A DNA stretch of 64,000 nucleotides from Stachybotrys elegans (Eukaryota; Ascomycota; Sordariomycetes; Hypocreales; Stachybotryaceae): contig JAGPNK010000010.1 of assembly GCA_020746835.1 (NCBI GenBank), positions 1,550,001 to 1,614,000 on the forward strand. Direction: 5' to 3'. Below are positions 44,720-56,498 of this stretch, in pieces. Position 1 is the stretch's first letter; each line of letters starts with the position of its first letter. A program made the translations under genes and the position numbers. Below the pieces are notes generated by a model. It worked only from the letters and a program-made list of their open reading frames with translations, did no database searches and had not been told where the DNA came from.

Positions 44720-46274
44720 TCAATATCCGCCCTCCACATGACGTGCGGCAGGCCTGTTGGCAGCCTCTCCCACATCGCCCATCTGCTTCAACTCCTCATC
44801 CATATGAACCGTAACAAAGACGTCCCCAAATACCTCACTTACCTCTTCCAAAGACCTTCCTTTTGTCTCGGGAAAGAAGAAGTAGACCATGATGACAGTA
44901 CAGAGGTTCATGACGATGAAGAAGAAATAGTAGCGCCATCCGACCTCCTCAAGGGCGGTGGGAGATGCCTGGGCAAGAATGACCTGAATGATAAATGACC
45001 AGAAAGTACCTATCGAACCACCGATGGCTCGGATGGAGGTGGGAAATATTTCTGCCGTGTATACTGGAGCGCCAGAGTTCCAGCTCAAGGAGAAGAGAAT
45101 GCCGAATAGAATCAAGAAGAAGATTCCAAACCCATTTGCTACTTGATTATTTCCTCCTCCATAGACGGCAACGAATGCTTGGACGATGGCGATATCGATG
45201 GTCATTGCGATTGACCCCGCCATGAAGAGCGTCCGTCGGCGTACTCTGTCGATGATCCACATGAGACAAAAGATATTGGCCAGCGGTCCAGTCAGACCCC
45301 AGACTCCTGCAAGAGCCAGAACGAGATGGCCTCGAATGTTCAGAGACCTGTACATGACGGTTTGGTAATAGTTAATGGCAGAGATACCACAAATCTGCTG
45401 GCCAATCTGCACGCCGCACCCGAGGAACAGGCGCTTTCTGTAGGAAGGCTTGCGCAGGATACCCATCAGCGAGGATTCCTCGTTCTCTCGCTCCCATCGG
45501 ATTTGATCACGCATCTGCGTGAGCTCTCTCTGCAAGAACTCTGGGTCGCGGTTTGTTCGCAGTCTCCGTAGAACAGTCTCTGCCTCTTCTAGCTCTCCTT
45601 TCTGGACGAGGAAACGGGGCGATTCAGGAATGAGAAATGAGACACCAAACAGCAAGACAGCCCACAGAATCTGAAGCCCGACGGGGAATCGATACTTGGA
45701 AATGTAAGCAACACTACATTTTTCATAGAGACATTCGAAGGCAGATGCTTACAGTGAACGGGCCCGTAGTATATGAGACCCCAAATCCAACCCAATTTGA
45801 AGTCATGTAACCGAAGCCGATGAATTGCGCATGCAAACCGACAAATAATCCTCTGTGTGCTGGAGGGGAAATCTCAGAAAGGAACATTGGAATCGGAAAG
45901 TAAATGATGCCAATCGCCAACCCTGCGACGAGGCGACCAAAGATGAGCAGAACATTCTCGTAAGCAGCCGTCTGCATGGCGGTTCCTACAGCAGCGATCA
46001 GGGCACCTATCCGAATTGTCATACGGCGGCCCAGTCTGTTGCCAATAGGCCCCGACAAAAGACAGCCGATTGCGCCTCCAGCAGTGTATACCGAGATGAT
46101 TCCGCCGAGCATCGAGGGTGTCGGATTGAATCTCTCCGTGAAATAGGACTGGGCCTGCGCGGTACCAAAGATGCCAGAGTCATATCCCCAGAGGAGAGAG
46201 CCGATGCACACACCAAATGCGCATAGATAGCTATAGCCCGAAGCTTCGGGTGAGACGAATGATGGAAGCGCCAT
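44720..46274 (-). CDS. MFS sugar transporter
   Basis: Two exons, 46274-45753 and 45694-44720, give 498 residues starting MALPSFVSPEA. An ATG 126 bp upstream would add 42 residues that are not typical. Sugar-porter landmarks are LLWGYDSGIFG in helix 1, GNRLGRRMTI between helices 2 and 3, YRFPVGLQILWAV, IPESPRFLVQKG at the midpoint, CGISAINYY in helix 7 and FPETKGRSLEEVSEVFG after helix 12. It belongs to the family of hexose, xylose, maltose and quinate carriers; the substrate is not settled by sequence. It lies 734 bp downstream of the alpha-xylosidase on the same strand. A joint role in importing and cleaving a xylose-containing disaccharide is inferred. Confidence 0.88.
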
Positions 46275-47008
46275 TCTTTCTGGAAAGAAATGGTAGTTTT
46301 GGCTGAGCACAGGAGGGTGATGCAGCTGAACAGCGAAATATACATGTCTCTTCCAGCGGGCATAGGCTTTATATAGATAGCTAGTCCTTAGAGCATCCAT
46401 TGCAGTAGCAACCCTAGCAGTGCGGCTATCAGCCTACGGGTAATTCGTTTTGTAAGGTCAGTGCCGTTCAGCACCTTGTCGAGGTCACCATTTTGATGAC
46501 CTCGAACCAGCAGTAACATATTACAGGAGAGGTGTGTGAGGTACCCGCCACACAAGCTCCGTCGGTTAAATTTATTAGGCAAACCGGAGTAGTTGGAAGT
46601 GATTCAGGTGACTCTTGTCACAATGACCCTTGCTGAAGAGACGTTTCGGCTGCTGTGATCCGCAGCTTGACATGCTTCAAGAGGATCATCCGCGGGGTTG
46701 CCGGGATTGGACCATGACAAGCATCGGTAGAATGGGATGGCCACAGAGCAAGACACTAACCAGCATTCTTCCGATCAGCAAGCATCCTCGTGCGGGGAAG
46801 AACACCGTGCAATCTTATTGCTGGACAAACATGATCTAACCGAGGCCCAGGTTCTCCAAGGCATGTAAGCGAGCCTATTGGGTATTTGGTTGCGTGTTAT
46901 TACACTAAAAGTCGTATGCTCCGCGACCGAAGGTGGCCAGCGACGCTGCAGGCTTTTCGTATAGCAAGTCCAATGTTCATGGTGACTACTTCTAGATAAT
47001 TGACGCTG
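46275..47008. other. Transporter promoter and alpha-xylosidase 3' flank
   Basis: No gene is seen. It holds the promoter of the transporter gene and the end of the GH31 transcript. Confidence 0.5.
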
Positions 47009-49486
47009 TTACATGTGCGAATCTTGTCCCAAAACCAGCAGTTCAAGTTGCGAGCCCCCATCCGTCATCTCGGCCGTGAATGATGGCTGGCCATCTTGCC
47101 GGGTAATCCGAACGGTACCCTCGAACTCACCGGGCTTCACGAATGACGGAACTGGTACTTCTACCACATCCTGGTCCATGGCACCTACAGCGACCTTGCT
47201 TAGCTTCTCTGACCAATTATAGTCCGGACGGTCACCGTCGCCAATGAGAATAACGTGATTCTCACGAACCAACAGGGGGAGGTGAAAGTTGTCAAAGGTT
47301 TCCTCAAGCCAAGCCGGGCCAACGCGTGTCTTTCCATCTAAGAGGCCGGTCCAAGTCCCCTTTGGTACGTAGTAATGCACGGTGCCTTCGTCGTTGAAGA
47401 CGGGCGCGACTAGAAGACTCTCTCCGAGCATATACTGCTCATCCAGCACAGCGCATGTCCTGTCTTCTATGAACTCGATGGCCATGGCGCGTAGGAGGGG
47501 GAGACCCTTGCGGCAGCAGTCTATAGCTTGCGCAAAAATGTAGGGCATGAGCGAGTTTTTGAGGCGAGAAAACTTGGCCAGAACCTCTACAGACTCGTCA
47601 TCGACAAGCCAAGGAACCCGATATGTATGCGAGCCGTGAAGCCGAGAGTGAGAGGATAGAAGTCCGAACTGGACCCAGCGCTTGTACAACGTGGGATCCG
47701 GTATGTCAGTTGATAGGCCCTGAGCAATGAATCCCGCAATGTCGTGAGACCAGAAGCCGAAGCCTGACATGCCGAGTGACAGTCCGCCACGGAGGGATTG
47801 GAGCATGCCCGGCCAAGTCGACTCACAGTCGCCGCCCCAGTGAAGAGGCATCCGCTGTCCGCCTGACGTAGAGGAGCGTGAGAAGACGGCCGCCTCATTC
47901 TGGCCACGACACTCCCGGATGGTATCATAGACGGCGCGATTGTAGATGATGGAGTAGTAGTTGTGGCCTTGCCGTGGGTCCATGCCGTCATGGAACTGAA
48001 CATCTTCCCAGGGAATGCGCTCTCCAAAATCAGTTTTGAAGGAGTCAACGCCAAGTTCGAGAAGCCCTTTGAGATGCTTCTTGTACCAATCCACCGCCCC
48101 TGGGTTAGTAAAGTCCACAACGGCCATGCCGGCTTGCCAGTTGTCTCCCTGCCAGACAGTCCCATCTAAACGCTTGATGAGAAATCCGTTTTCCATCGCT
48201 TCGTCAAAGACCTCAGACTCCTGCGCGATATAGGGATTGATCCAAACGCATACTTTCAGTCCACGCTTGTGTAGATTATCGAGGAACTTTCGTGCGTCGG
48301 GGAAGTGCTGCGGATCGAACTTGAAGCTCGTCCATGTATACTCGCGCATCCAGAAGCAGTCAAAGTGCAGCACCGAGAGCGGGATGTTGCGGCTGGCCAT
48401 TCCGTCGAGCTGCTTCGTGACCGTCTCCTCGTCGTAGTTTGTAATGAAGGATGTGGAGAGGTAGAGGCCAAAGGACCATGCGGGCGGCAGGGAAGGTCGT
48501 CCCGTGAGATACGCATACTTCTGGAGGATCTACTTGGAATCAGAGTTGTATCTCCTGGTGTTCGAGCCGACAGAACTTACCTCCCGAGGGGAGGGCCCGT
48601 GAATCACATACCACCGAATCTCTTCTCCTTGCAGCGAAACTTGCATTTTGGCAAGTCTTTCTGTCTGGGCCTCAATGGACAGGATGTCTGTGTGGTCGAA
48701 GAACACGCCATATCCCTTGTTTGTCCAAAAGAAGGGGACGTTTTTGTACGCTGCGTTATGTCAAAATCACCTTCAGTGTGGAACTGCGGGCGACCTACTG
48801 TAGAGTGTGCAAGTACCGGCGTCCTCGTTCCACAGGTCAATCTCCTGCCCATTCTTGGTCAATGGGCCAAAGCGCTCGCCCAGGCCGTAGATTAGCTCTC
48901 CCACCTGCAGGTCGAAGCTGACAGACATGTAGGGCCTGGAGCTGGTCATGGGTCCGGAGCGGTAGTAGGGATCCGCGATCTTTGTGCTGGCTTCCAGGGG
49001 CACGGGAAGCGCCTGGTTTGGCGGGCCAACGATGTATTGAAGACCTTGGAAGCCGACTGTAGTGAGACTCTTGCCTGAGGTTTTGGAGTGGAAGCCCAGG
49101 CTGAAACTGGATGGCTTCTTGTCCAAAACGACGTTGAGACCACCGCTCTCGAGCGTTGAGACGTTGCCGGGGCCGTTCTGTACTACAGCAGGCTTGAAGT
49201 CTTGAGCCAAGTGCTTCCCATCAGGAAACAGCTCGAAGCGCGGCTCCGAAGGTTTCTGCGATCCCTTGAAGTGGGTAGCTTTGCAGGCGACGATATCCGG
49301 TGCTACGGCTGATATAGCCAGCGTTATGGTTGGACGATTCAGGGTATCACCACGATGGACAACGTGCCGTGTTGCGCACAGGACCCTTAGAGTGTCAGGC
49401 TCTGGAGTAGACACAGATGCTACTTCGGTAGCATTGTAGATGATCGTGTCTCTGCGATGCTCCCAGATACCGTGGGTGAACTTCAT
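47009..49486 (-). CDS. Alpha-xylosidase, glycoside hydrolase family 31
   Basis: Three exons, 49486-48799, 48750-48581 and 48529-47009, give 792 residues. The N-terminal beta-sandwich has GELIYGLGERFG. The barrel has FDCFWMREYTW, the nucleophile motif FKTDFGERIP (the same as in E. coli YicI) and the acid/base region HWGGDCEST. No signal peptide is visible, so the enzyme is probably intracellular. It would release xylose from the non-reducing end of alpha-xylosides such as isoprimeverose, the disaccharide from xyloglucan. The length fits YicI-type enzymes. The neighbouring sugar transporter on the same strand could import the substrate, as with the yicJ-yicI pair in E. coli. Confidence 0.95.
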
Positions 49487-50095
49487 TGTGATATTTCTGG
49501 CGGTTGCGAATCTTAGAAACCAATACTGTGGAGGATCGAGTTAAGACGACACAAGTGAGGTGGGAGAAGGAGGAATTACAAGTATATCTAAACAGAGGGA
49601 TGCACTGTGTCTTTACACGCTGTATGTCGTCACAAATACTGCTTGGGGGTCTCAATTCCCCGTCGGGTATTCTCATTGAGCCACACCACCAACGCCGGCA
49701 CCCGTCTTGACGAATCGCTTCGCTCCAGTACATAGATCGACGAGCCTCCAAATTGAGCCGAATAAATGTAGCATTATGTTCAACCCCGCACGAAAAGAAG
49801 CGCTCGGGGTTCTATTACATCGAGAATCAAATGTGGGTTTCTCATTGTGATTCTAGTTCCTCGTATTGGCTTGTCCTGAATCTCGTTCATTTTCCTGTTC
49901 GCTTAAATGGATATCCCATGGGAGCCTTTGGGCCCCCAAACCTTGCGACACAGCAGGGCTGGGTTGCTCAAGTGCCGGGTGGCTTCCAACAGACCCGGTC
50001 AATGGGATGCCTGCGCCATCTACGCGTGTGTGCCTTGCCAAAAGCCGTAATACAAATTTGTCACAATAATTGGATGGTAATAATGGCATTCAACG
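49487..50095. other. Promoter region of the alpha-xylosidase gene
   Basis: No gene is seen. It also holds the 3' flank of the membrane protein gene at 50096-51160, which lies on the same strand. Confidence 0.5.
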
Positions 50096-51160
50096 CTATG
50101 GTATCTTTGTGGATAATGTTCTTGATGTCGTCATCGTGCCAAACTCGTCAGAGTCGGCTTCTGGGGCCGCAGGCTCGTTTGCGGGCTTCTCGATGTACTG
50201 AGAGAATCGGTACGGTGTCGATCCTTCCATCTCATGAACATCCATGTTTGTAGCAGGTAATTCGGAAGCAGGCGTTGCTGGCGATGCTGGATAGTCCATC
50301 TGGCCGATCGTCGGTTTCTCGGGCTGCTTGCGCTCCTCGGCTGGTGACTCGTCATCCTCTTGTCGTCTTTGTCGCCGTCTCCAAACCCAAAACAAGATCC
50401 CTAGAATCATCGCCAGGCCTGCTAGTGAGCCTATTACAGGCCCAGCTATCCAGGCTTGGCTTCCCGCATTGCTGTTTTCTGCATTCCTTTAGCTGCTGCC
50501 TCAACAGAATATGTGGACATCTCTTAGCTTACGCCCAGTATCTCCGCCCTGGTTGGCAGGGTCTGAAGTCGTGGTGGCTGGTCCAGCAGAGCCACTGGAT
50601 GCGAGAGTCGGCGCAATAGAGTTTGTGGAGGATGGTGAGTCGGACGTCGGAAAGGCAAGCGACGAAGGTGGTTCTGTTGGGGCGTCCAAGACAAAGACCA
50701 TGGTCGCAGGTGAGCCAGTCGTCTGCGACACGGTCATGGTCGTATACGACATGGGAATCTCGCAGTGCTCGAGATATTCCGACAAACCCGGCAACACATT
50801 GAGCAGGGGCGAGACGTCAAAATCTTGTATGCAATTCGCACAGACAGCGTAAATGTCCAGAAACGTTGATCCATCCTCACACAATTCCTCGGTCGTTCCA
50901 ATCGAATTGCCAGCCATGCTCGCGGCATCTAGAAGACCATGCATTAGCTCTTGGTAACGCTCATTCCGTCGGGGATGGTGATCTGCGAGTCAAGACGCAC
51001 TGCAGGAATTGTAGCATTGTCGAAAGACGGCAGGAGGAGGACCGTTTCCCCAGGGAGGACCATTGCCGTCGCCATCGCCATCTCCATTCCAGCGCCCAGG
51101 GCCCCCCCAACCGCCGCCGCCTCCCGTCGCGATGGGAGGGACGAAAGACGTCGTCGACAT
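50096..51160 (-). CDS. Single-pass membrane glycoprotein-like protein
   Basis: Three exons, 51160-51001, 50928-50533 and 50478-50096, give 312 residues. The N-terminus starts MSTTSFVPPIATGGGGGW and is Gly/Pro-rich without a classic signal peptide. The ectodomain has a regular Cys pattern: QCYNSCNAA, EELCED, YAVCANCI and EHCEI. A long Ser/Thr/Pro stretch, likely O-glycosylated, follows. One helix (AWIAGPVIGSLAGLAMILGILFWVW) precedes RRRQRRQ and an acidic cytoplasmic tail. This layout (Cys ectodomain, Ser/Thr stalk, helix with Gly motif, short tail) is common in fungal cell-surface proteins of unknown function. It may sense or anchor the cell wall. Annotation of the start is uncertain because of the odd N-terminus. 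Confidence 0.68.
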
Positions 51161-51294
51161 TATGGTACAGGGGGTAAGATGGTGATATCAGGACTGATCA
51201 ACAGTCGCGGCGCGCGGCGCTCAATCACAGGGGCATTTCTTTGTAGAAAGATGAGGTCGGAGGGGAGCATAAAAGAGGAGAAGAAGGGCAAGCA

Positions 51295-51316
51295 GATGCA
51301 AATGCAAATGCAAATG
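51295..51316. repeat. Short (ATGCAA)n repeat
   Basis: About three to four AATGCA/ATGCAA units in tandem in the 5' flank of the membrane protein gene. Confidence 0.7.
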
Positions 51317-51549
51317 ACGTGCAATCGCCACGGGCAAAAAAGGGACCGAAATACATGGTGCAGTTTACTGGTTCATGGCTATCGGTCCCGATCAGACGCT
51401 TTCGGCTACTTTGAAGGATCCGAATTGCCCTCTCACAGCTCGAATGGTGGGTGATCCTTTCATCTCAACGCGACAGTACCTTCCCTCTTGGGGATAGGGC
51501 GGAATAGAGCCCTGCTGGAAATCGGCCATCCTTGCTCGATCGTCGGCCG

Positions 51550-51587
51550 CACGGGTTGTTTTAGGCTGCACGGGTTGTTTTAGGCTG
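51550..51587. repeat. 19-bp tandem duplication
   Basis: Two identical copies of a 19-bp unit beginning CACGGGTTG lie head to tail. Confidence 0.85.
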
Positions 51588-51632
51588 TAGAAGGATGCAG
51601 CACGGACAACGGAAGCAGGCGGAGGCGGGCCA

Positions 51633-51659
51633 TGCCCGTCCTGCCCGTCCTGCCCGTCC
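51633..51659. repeat. 9-bp tandem repeat, three copies
   Basis: TGCCCGTCC is repeated three times without mismatch. Confidence 0.85.
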
Positions 51660-53551
51660 ACTGAAGGGGCTTCCAAGGACCATCAGAGGGGCCATGTAGT
51701 GTGTGTACTGACCCATTTGTGCTGCAGCCTCCAAGAACTGGATGGGTTGCAAGTAGTTGAACCTGCACATCTGCAGCTCAAATATTGATTGGGCTGCAGA
51801 AGAGGCTTGCAGATGGATGAATGCGCCTCCTGATAAAGATTCCTATTAGAGGTTCGGCTGACTCGTTTTGTAATTGTGGCTTGGTGCTTTTGCCAATAAT
51901 GTCGGCTGTTTGCCCATCACCACCTTCTGAGCACATTTGTGCCGTTGATTCATTCACCCATTCTATTTTTGGAGCTGCCATGGTAGCGTTGCCTTGCGCC
52001 AGGCAAGCTAGATGGGACAGAAGCGACTGTCTTTTTTGTGGTTCAACACTGCGTAATTTGATCCTATGAGTCGGAAGTCCTCCCCGTCCGTCGTTTCATC
52101 AACCACGACCAGCATCGTTTCAGCACCAGCGCCAAACACCACTGGCAGCCCCAAGCGCTTCCTGGCCGTGTCATTCGAATGCTAAAGAATCCCTAATAAA
52201 CACGCCATCTGGGATGAATGAGTGGCCGTTTTGAATCTTTTATTTGGCTTTGCGTATGAGTAGTCACCTCTCTCGAAGCCAATGGAGTCGTTGTATCATG
52301 AGTGGCCATGACGCCCCCCCCAAAAAAATATGCCAGGTTGGAAGCCGTGCGTCTACAAATTTCGTCGCATGTCAATCTTGAATCTACAGCTAGCAATCTT
52401 AGAATATCTGTAACCACAAATCGAACCGTCCTAATGAAACGATAGCCAAGATTGCAACTGCCAATCCCATGGTAAGGGAGTCTTCCAAACGTTCAGAGTT
52501 TAGAATGTACTGCTCTGCTCCTTGTGTCTGCACCGCCTTTGCCACAGAGTCCCAAGTCTTGATGTCCGTGAGATTAGACAAGACTCTTCTACTCATACAC
52601 ACCGTAAATGGGTTAGAAGGAAACACCAATACCGTTTGCATCCTCCGGCTTACTCATTCGCCCATCTATGGTTAACGTAATGTCGACTTGAAATTTGCTC
52701 AGCCATATCCCTACTCTTCCTTTAGTATCCACTGCTTCGAATCCTGCAAGCCAACCTAGTTTCAGCGTCCAACTGGCGTGCAAAACACGGTCAAGGAACG
52801 CGAAACCTTGTTGGTTGCAGAAGGTTGCGTACTGCCTTCCACGTGGTAGATCGATCCACTTCTATGCATGCGCTGGCCTTCATCGTGGAACGCAAAAGCT
52901 GTTCACATGCTAGCACTCGGGACATGGCTGTTCATCGCATGATAGAAGTGAAAAGCTTATTCTTACTCCACCTACCTCACAACGGTCTTACCAAAAGTCC
53001 TACACTCTGCATCATACTCATCAGTTGAGCCTTAAATATGCCCACTGGGAAGTGAGTTTGTGGCCGATGTTCTGGCTTCCACAAGCCCTTTTCAGGTACC
53101 ACTTCAAGATACACTGTGACAGCAGGAGAACGAGAGCTTCTGAACCATCTATAGCTGATGCTTTGCAATACTACGACCTGCATGTTGCAAAATCTCTCTG
53201 CTCTATGAACTAATCAGGAGGAAATATAATAAGAGTGTAGCCTCTTTTTGTTCTCATTTCCTTTTCCCTTTTTAAAAGAACGTTACGTGCTGGTGGTATT
53301 TTAGGTTGTCTGGTAAGTTCTTTGCTAACAGGTCTGGGCTATTTACTAATAAAGCTTCTCGCCAACCGATGGTTGATTGCTCATTCTAGACCACCCTCCA
53401 TGTGTCATTAGCGTTGGACAATATATATAACAAGATGCCCCCCGTGGCCTCTCTCCTACCTAGCGAGATACCCTCTTCTCTTCTCCCACATCTTCATTAC
53501 TAGGTCTCGACTACAAAACAATTCGTCTATTTACTCTTATATATAGTCATC

Positions 53552-53822
53552 ATGCCTCGTGGTCAAGGACATCAGAGTTCAATGACTTCACAGGATGCGT
53601 CCCGAATCCAGTCTTCTCAGGTTTGCTTCCCTTGGCCCTACCTCATCAGCTTATTCCGATTCTAATGTACACCATTCTCAGGCCAAATCGGGTGGGGATA
53701 TGTCGTCTGGTGGGTTTGCAGCCCGAGCTCAGTCGGCCGGCGCTCGCAATGAGAACGCGGGTTATTCGCAGGGAGGCGGAGATCAGAATGCCACCACTCA
53801 ACCAAATGCGTCCAAGCAATAA
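53552..53822 (+). CDS. SMP-like small hydrophilic protein
   Basis: Two exons, 53552-53620 and 53682-53822, give 69 residues: MPRGQGHQSSMTSQDASRIQ, then AKSGGDMSSGGFAARAQSAG, ending in a Gly/Asn/Gln-rich tail. This pattern (QSSMTxxDASRIQSxQAKxGxDMSxGGFAARAQSA) recurs in many ascomycetes and resembles the plant seed-maturation-protein repeat. Such small hydrophilic proteins are probably disordered and often stress-, conidiation- or dormancy-related; that role is inferred. The 61 bp intron sits between two codons (phase 0), with a TTCTCAG acceptor. There is no signal peptide. Confidence 0.85.
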
Positions 53823-54362
53823 CTGATTCTTGTTGACTTGGGGAATTGGGACTAGGGGCTATGTGGGCTCAACTTTGCGGAAACAGTACATGTATTGTAA
53901 GATTGAAAATTCCGGGCACAGGATGACGAAGCCCCAACCATCCAGTGAAGCGGAAGTTCTTTCTACTAAAGTATGACAAAAATAACCTGCAATTCAAGTG
54001 AATCTTTCTTGGTTACCCAATAAACTTCTCTAGTTCGGATAGACATGATACAAAGCATCTTGCCGCAGCATGATGACGAACTTTATAGTTTAGTAGACTT
54101 TCGTGGCGCATGGTTTGGTGTGGCAGGGGGCCTACCAACGCAGAGTAAGTAGCATAGACGTGGAGTGCAGGCGTCCAACGTAGATAGTTTCCCTGGGCCT
54201 CTATTTGCACTGATTCTAGAAATGTGTGAATTGCTGGTCCTGTGCCCCAGTGGAATAGAGATCAGTGAACTCCGAGGAAGCCCCGTCTCATGATTTGCTT
54301 CTATGAACGGCGTCCTTTGTTTCTTATGCTATTCTCATGGGCGAATGTAAATGGCGTCTGTT
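53823..54362. other. Convergent 3' intergenic region
   Basis: Between the SMP-like gene and the FAD monooxygenase gene. No gene is seen. Confidence 0.5.
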
Positions 54363-55758
54363 TCACACAGCTTGCCTTGTACTTGATGCAGCCTGAACAA
54401 CCTTCTCCCATGCTTGTGCTGCATCTGCGGCAGCATCGTATCCCCAGAGCCACTCTCGGAACTTCGGTCTGGCTTGATAGTCAGGAGACTCCTCATCATC
54501 ACCCAACGCCAGCCGCTCATCTCGAAGCTGCTGTTCTTCTCCGTCATGCATTCCATACATATCCTTTCTCGACAGCGTAAGCTCCAATATCTTATCGACC
54601 CTAGGTTTCCTCACAGACTCGAAGGTCTGTAGGGCATCCGCGATGCGGTCCTTGCTGGATATCTTGGAAAATATGGATCCGAGAGCGGCGGCATCCTCGA
54701 ATGCCTGCGCTGCCCCCTGCGCCAAGTAAGGGGGCATCGCGTGTGCCGCATCGCCTAACACGCAAAACGGAGCTCCGCCTTGGTGCCTCCAATGCTTCAC
54801 CTCGTTGATCCGTAGCATTGTCCACTTGATGCAGTGGGACCTGCCTGGAACGTCGATGAGCGCTCGGAGTGCCGGGTCCCAGCCGTCGAACGACTCCCGT
54901 AGATCTTGCAAGGCTACAGGCTGAGGCCCATACATGACGTCTTGCGGCCTGCGTCTGGGTTCCTTTCGAATCAAGACGACGTTCAGAATATTCGAATTAT
55001 TCAGGAGATATGAAACCGCGTGAGAGTCTGGCCCCAGCCAGACGTTGACGCTCCCGGGTTGCATCAGTTCCCAGGACGGGTGCTTCTCGTCCTGTAGGAT
55101 GTCATTGCGAGACACTGCTATACGCGCGACAACATCATCTGTTGGGACTGGGAGATCTAAGCGACCAGCCAGGACACTCCGACAGTATGATCGCTCGCCA
55201 TCTGCACCTAGGATGACGTCTCCTGAAACATACTCCCCGTCGGATAGAATCACAGTTGCATCCTCAAGTCTAACATCTGTTACGTTGCAACCAAGACGTA
55301 TGGTCACTCCGCACGCTTCCGCTGCTGATACCATGACAGCTAGCAGGTCGGCACGGTGCACGACGATGTATGGTGCCCCGTAGGTCGCCTCAATGTAAGA
55401 GGAGGGTGGCAAGAATGGAGCAAGGACTTTTCCATTGTGCCAGCTCCGAAATACGCTTGTCCGTGGCTGGTACGCATGCTTGAGGACGGCATCGAGAATG
55501 CCCCAAGAGCGAAGGGTGCGCGTCGCATTAGGTGAGAGCTGAATTCCGGCGCCAATCTAACACAGAGTATGAGCCTAGTCCTGCGGGACCTTGTCAATGA
55601 GCGGCTCAAGTTACCTGCTGTAGCCTGGGCATCCGTTCAAATATCGTCACATCATGGCCTGCTTGTTTAAGTGCCAGTGCGGATGCCAAGCTGGCTAGTC
55701 CTCCACCGACAATGAGAAATCGGAGCCGGCAGAAATCTTTATTCTCAGCGGAAGTCAT
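54363..55758 (-). CDS. FAD-dependent monooxygenase (salicylate hydroxylase-like)
   Basis: Two exons, 55758-55615 and 55556-54363, give 445 residues. The FAD-binding start is RFLIVGGGLASLASALALKQ, close to the GxGxxG pattern, with the acidic end FER at the ribose site. IGAGIQLSPNATR and YIVVHRADLL follow. VILGADGERS is the second FAD motif and FCVLGDAAHAMPPYLAQGA the third. This is the order found in class A flavin hydroxylases. These enzymes hydroxylate aromatic acids or secondary-metabolite scaffolds using NAD(P)H. The gene starts head to head with a short-chain dehydrogenase 740 bp away, and the two could act in one pathway. Confidence 0.92.
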
Positions 55759-56498
55759 AGTGGGTGGAGGCAGTGAGGAGTTACGAAATGGCCGCGACGC
55801 CTACGGGACCATTGCACGGGATATGGCTACGCACCAAGAGAAGCCTCCACTGTGCACGTGAACGCCAACGCCAACGGCAAGTGTTGAGTCAGGCTGTTCT
55901 TGGGTATTTTGTTGCAGGAAGTGGAGCAAAGATGGGCTATCATGTTGACATTCCACATTGTGGATTGAGGGCGAAAACAACTTCTCCTAAGATAATCTGT
56001 CCGCCAAATTTATGAAATTAGCCATGTGGACATTTTTGCTCTTGGGTCAGAATGCATTGCCCAAGACCCTGCCCTGTTCATTTTTATTTGGCCGCGTCCG
56101 ATATCATGGTCAAGATGTCCCCCGTGTCAAAACTTCAGGATTCCCCGCCTGTGCCGTCTAGCCCTGGACACAGGGAGGCCGCTAAATCGAATGCTTGGCA
56201 TGGCCAAGACCCAAACTGGTAGTTGTGTGCGCCCAAGTCAGATTATACATAGTCATCAGGAAATCCCACGTCAGACTGCACATTTGGAAGTTGCCCGCGA
56301 TCCCGGGATCTCCCCTTGGCTCGTCAGAATGAGTCGTGTAAGCAGAGAGTACGCAGATGGTTATCAGCGTATATAAGAGCAGGTACTCGGAGACAGCTTC
56401 TGTACCGCTGGCTATTCACCTTCAATTCTCATCAAGTCTATCCTTCTTCAAGAACAAAGTCCATTTCATACGAAGACATAGTCATATAATTACGCAGG
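55759..56498. promoter_or_regulatory. Divergent promoter between monooxygenase and dehydrogenase genes
   Basis: 740 bp shared by two head-to-head oxidoreductase genes. A TATA-like TATATAAG is at about 56371, roughly 130 bases upstream of the dehydrogenase ATG. No regulator site is claimed. Confidence 0.5.

Larger units (their letters stand above)
51161..53551. other. Long intergenic region with small repeats
   Basis: About 2.4 kb without a convincing gene. It contains short tandem repeats, listed separately, and C-rich/A-rich runs near 52313-52328. ORFs here are short and lack family likeness. Confidence 0.5.

Noticed and set aside
48305..48895. 196-codon ORF on the + strand
   Set aside because: It is antisense to the alpha-xylosidase gene, whose catalytic motifs settle the coding strand.
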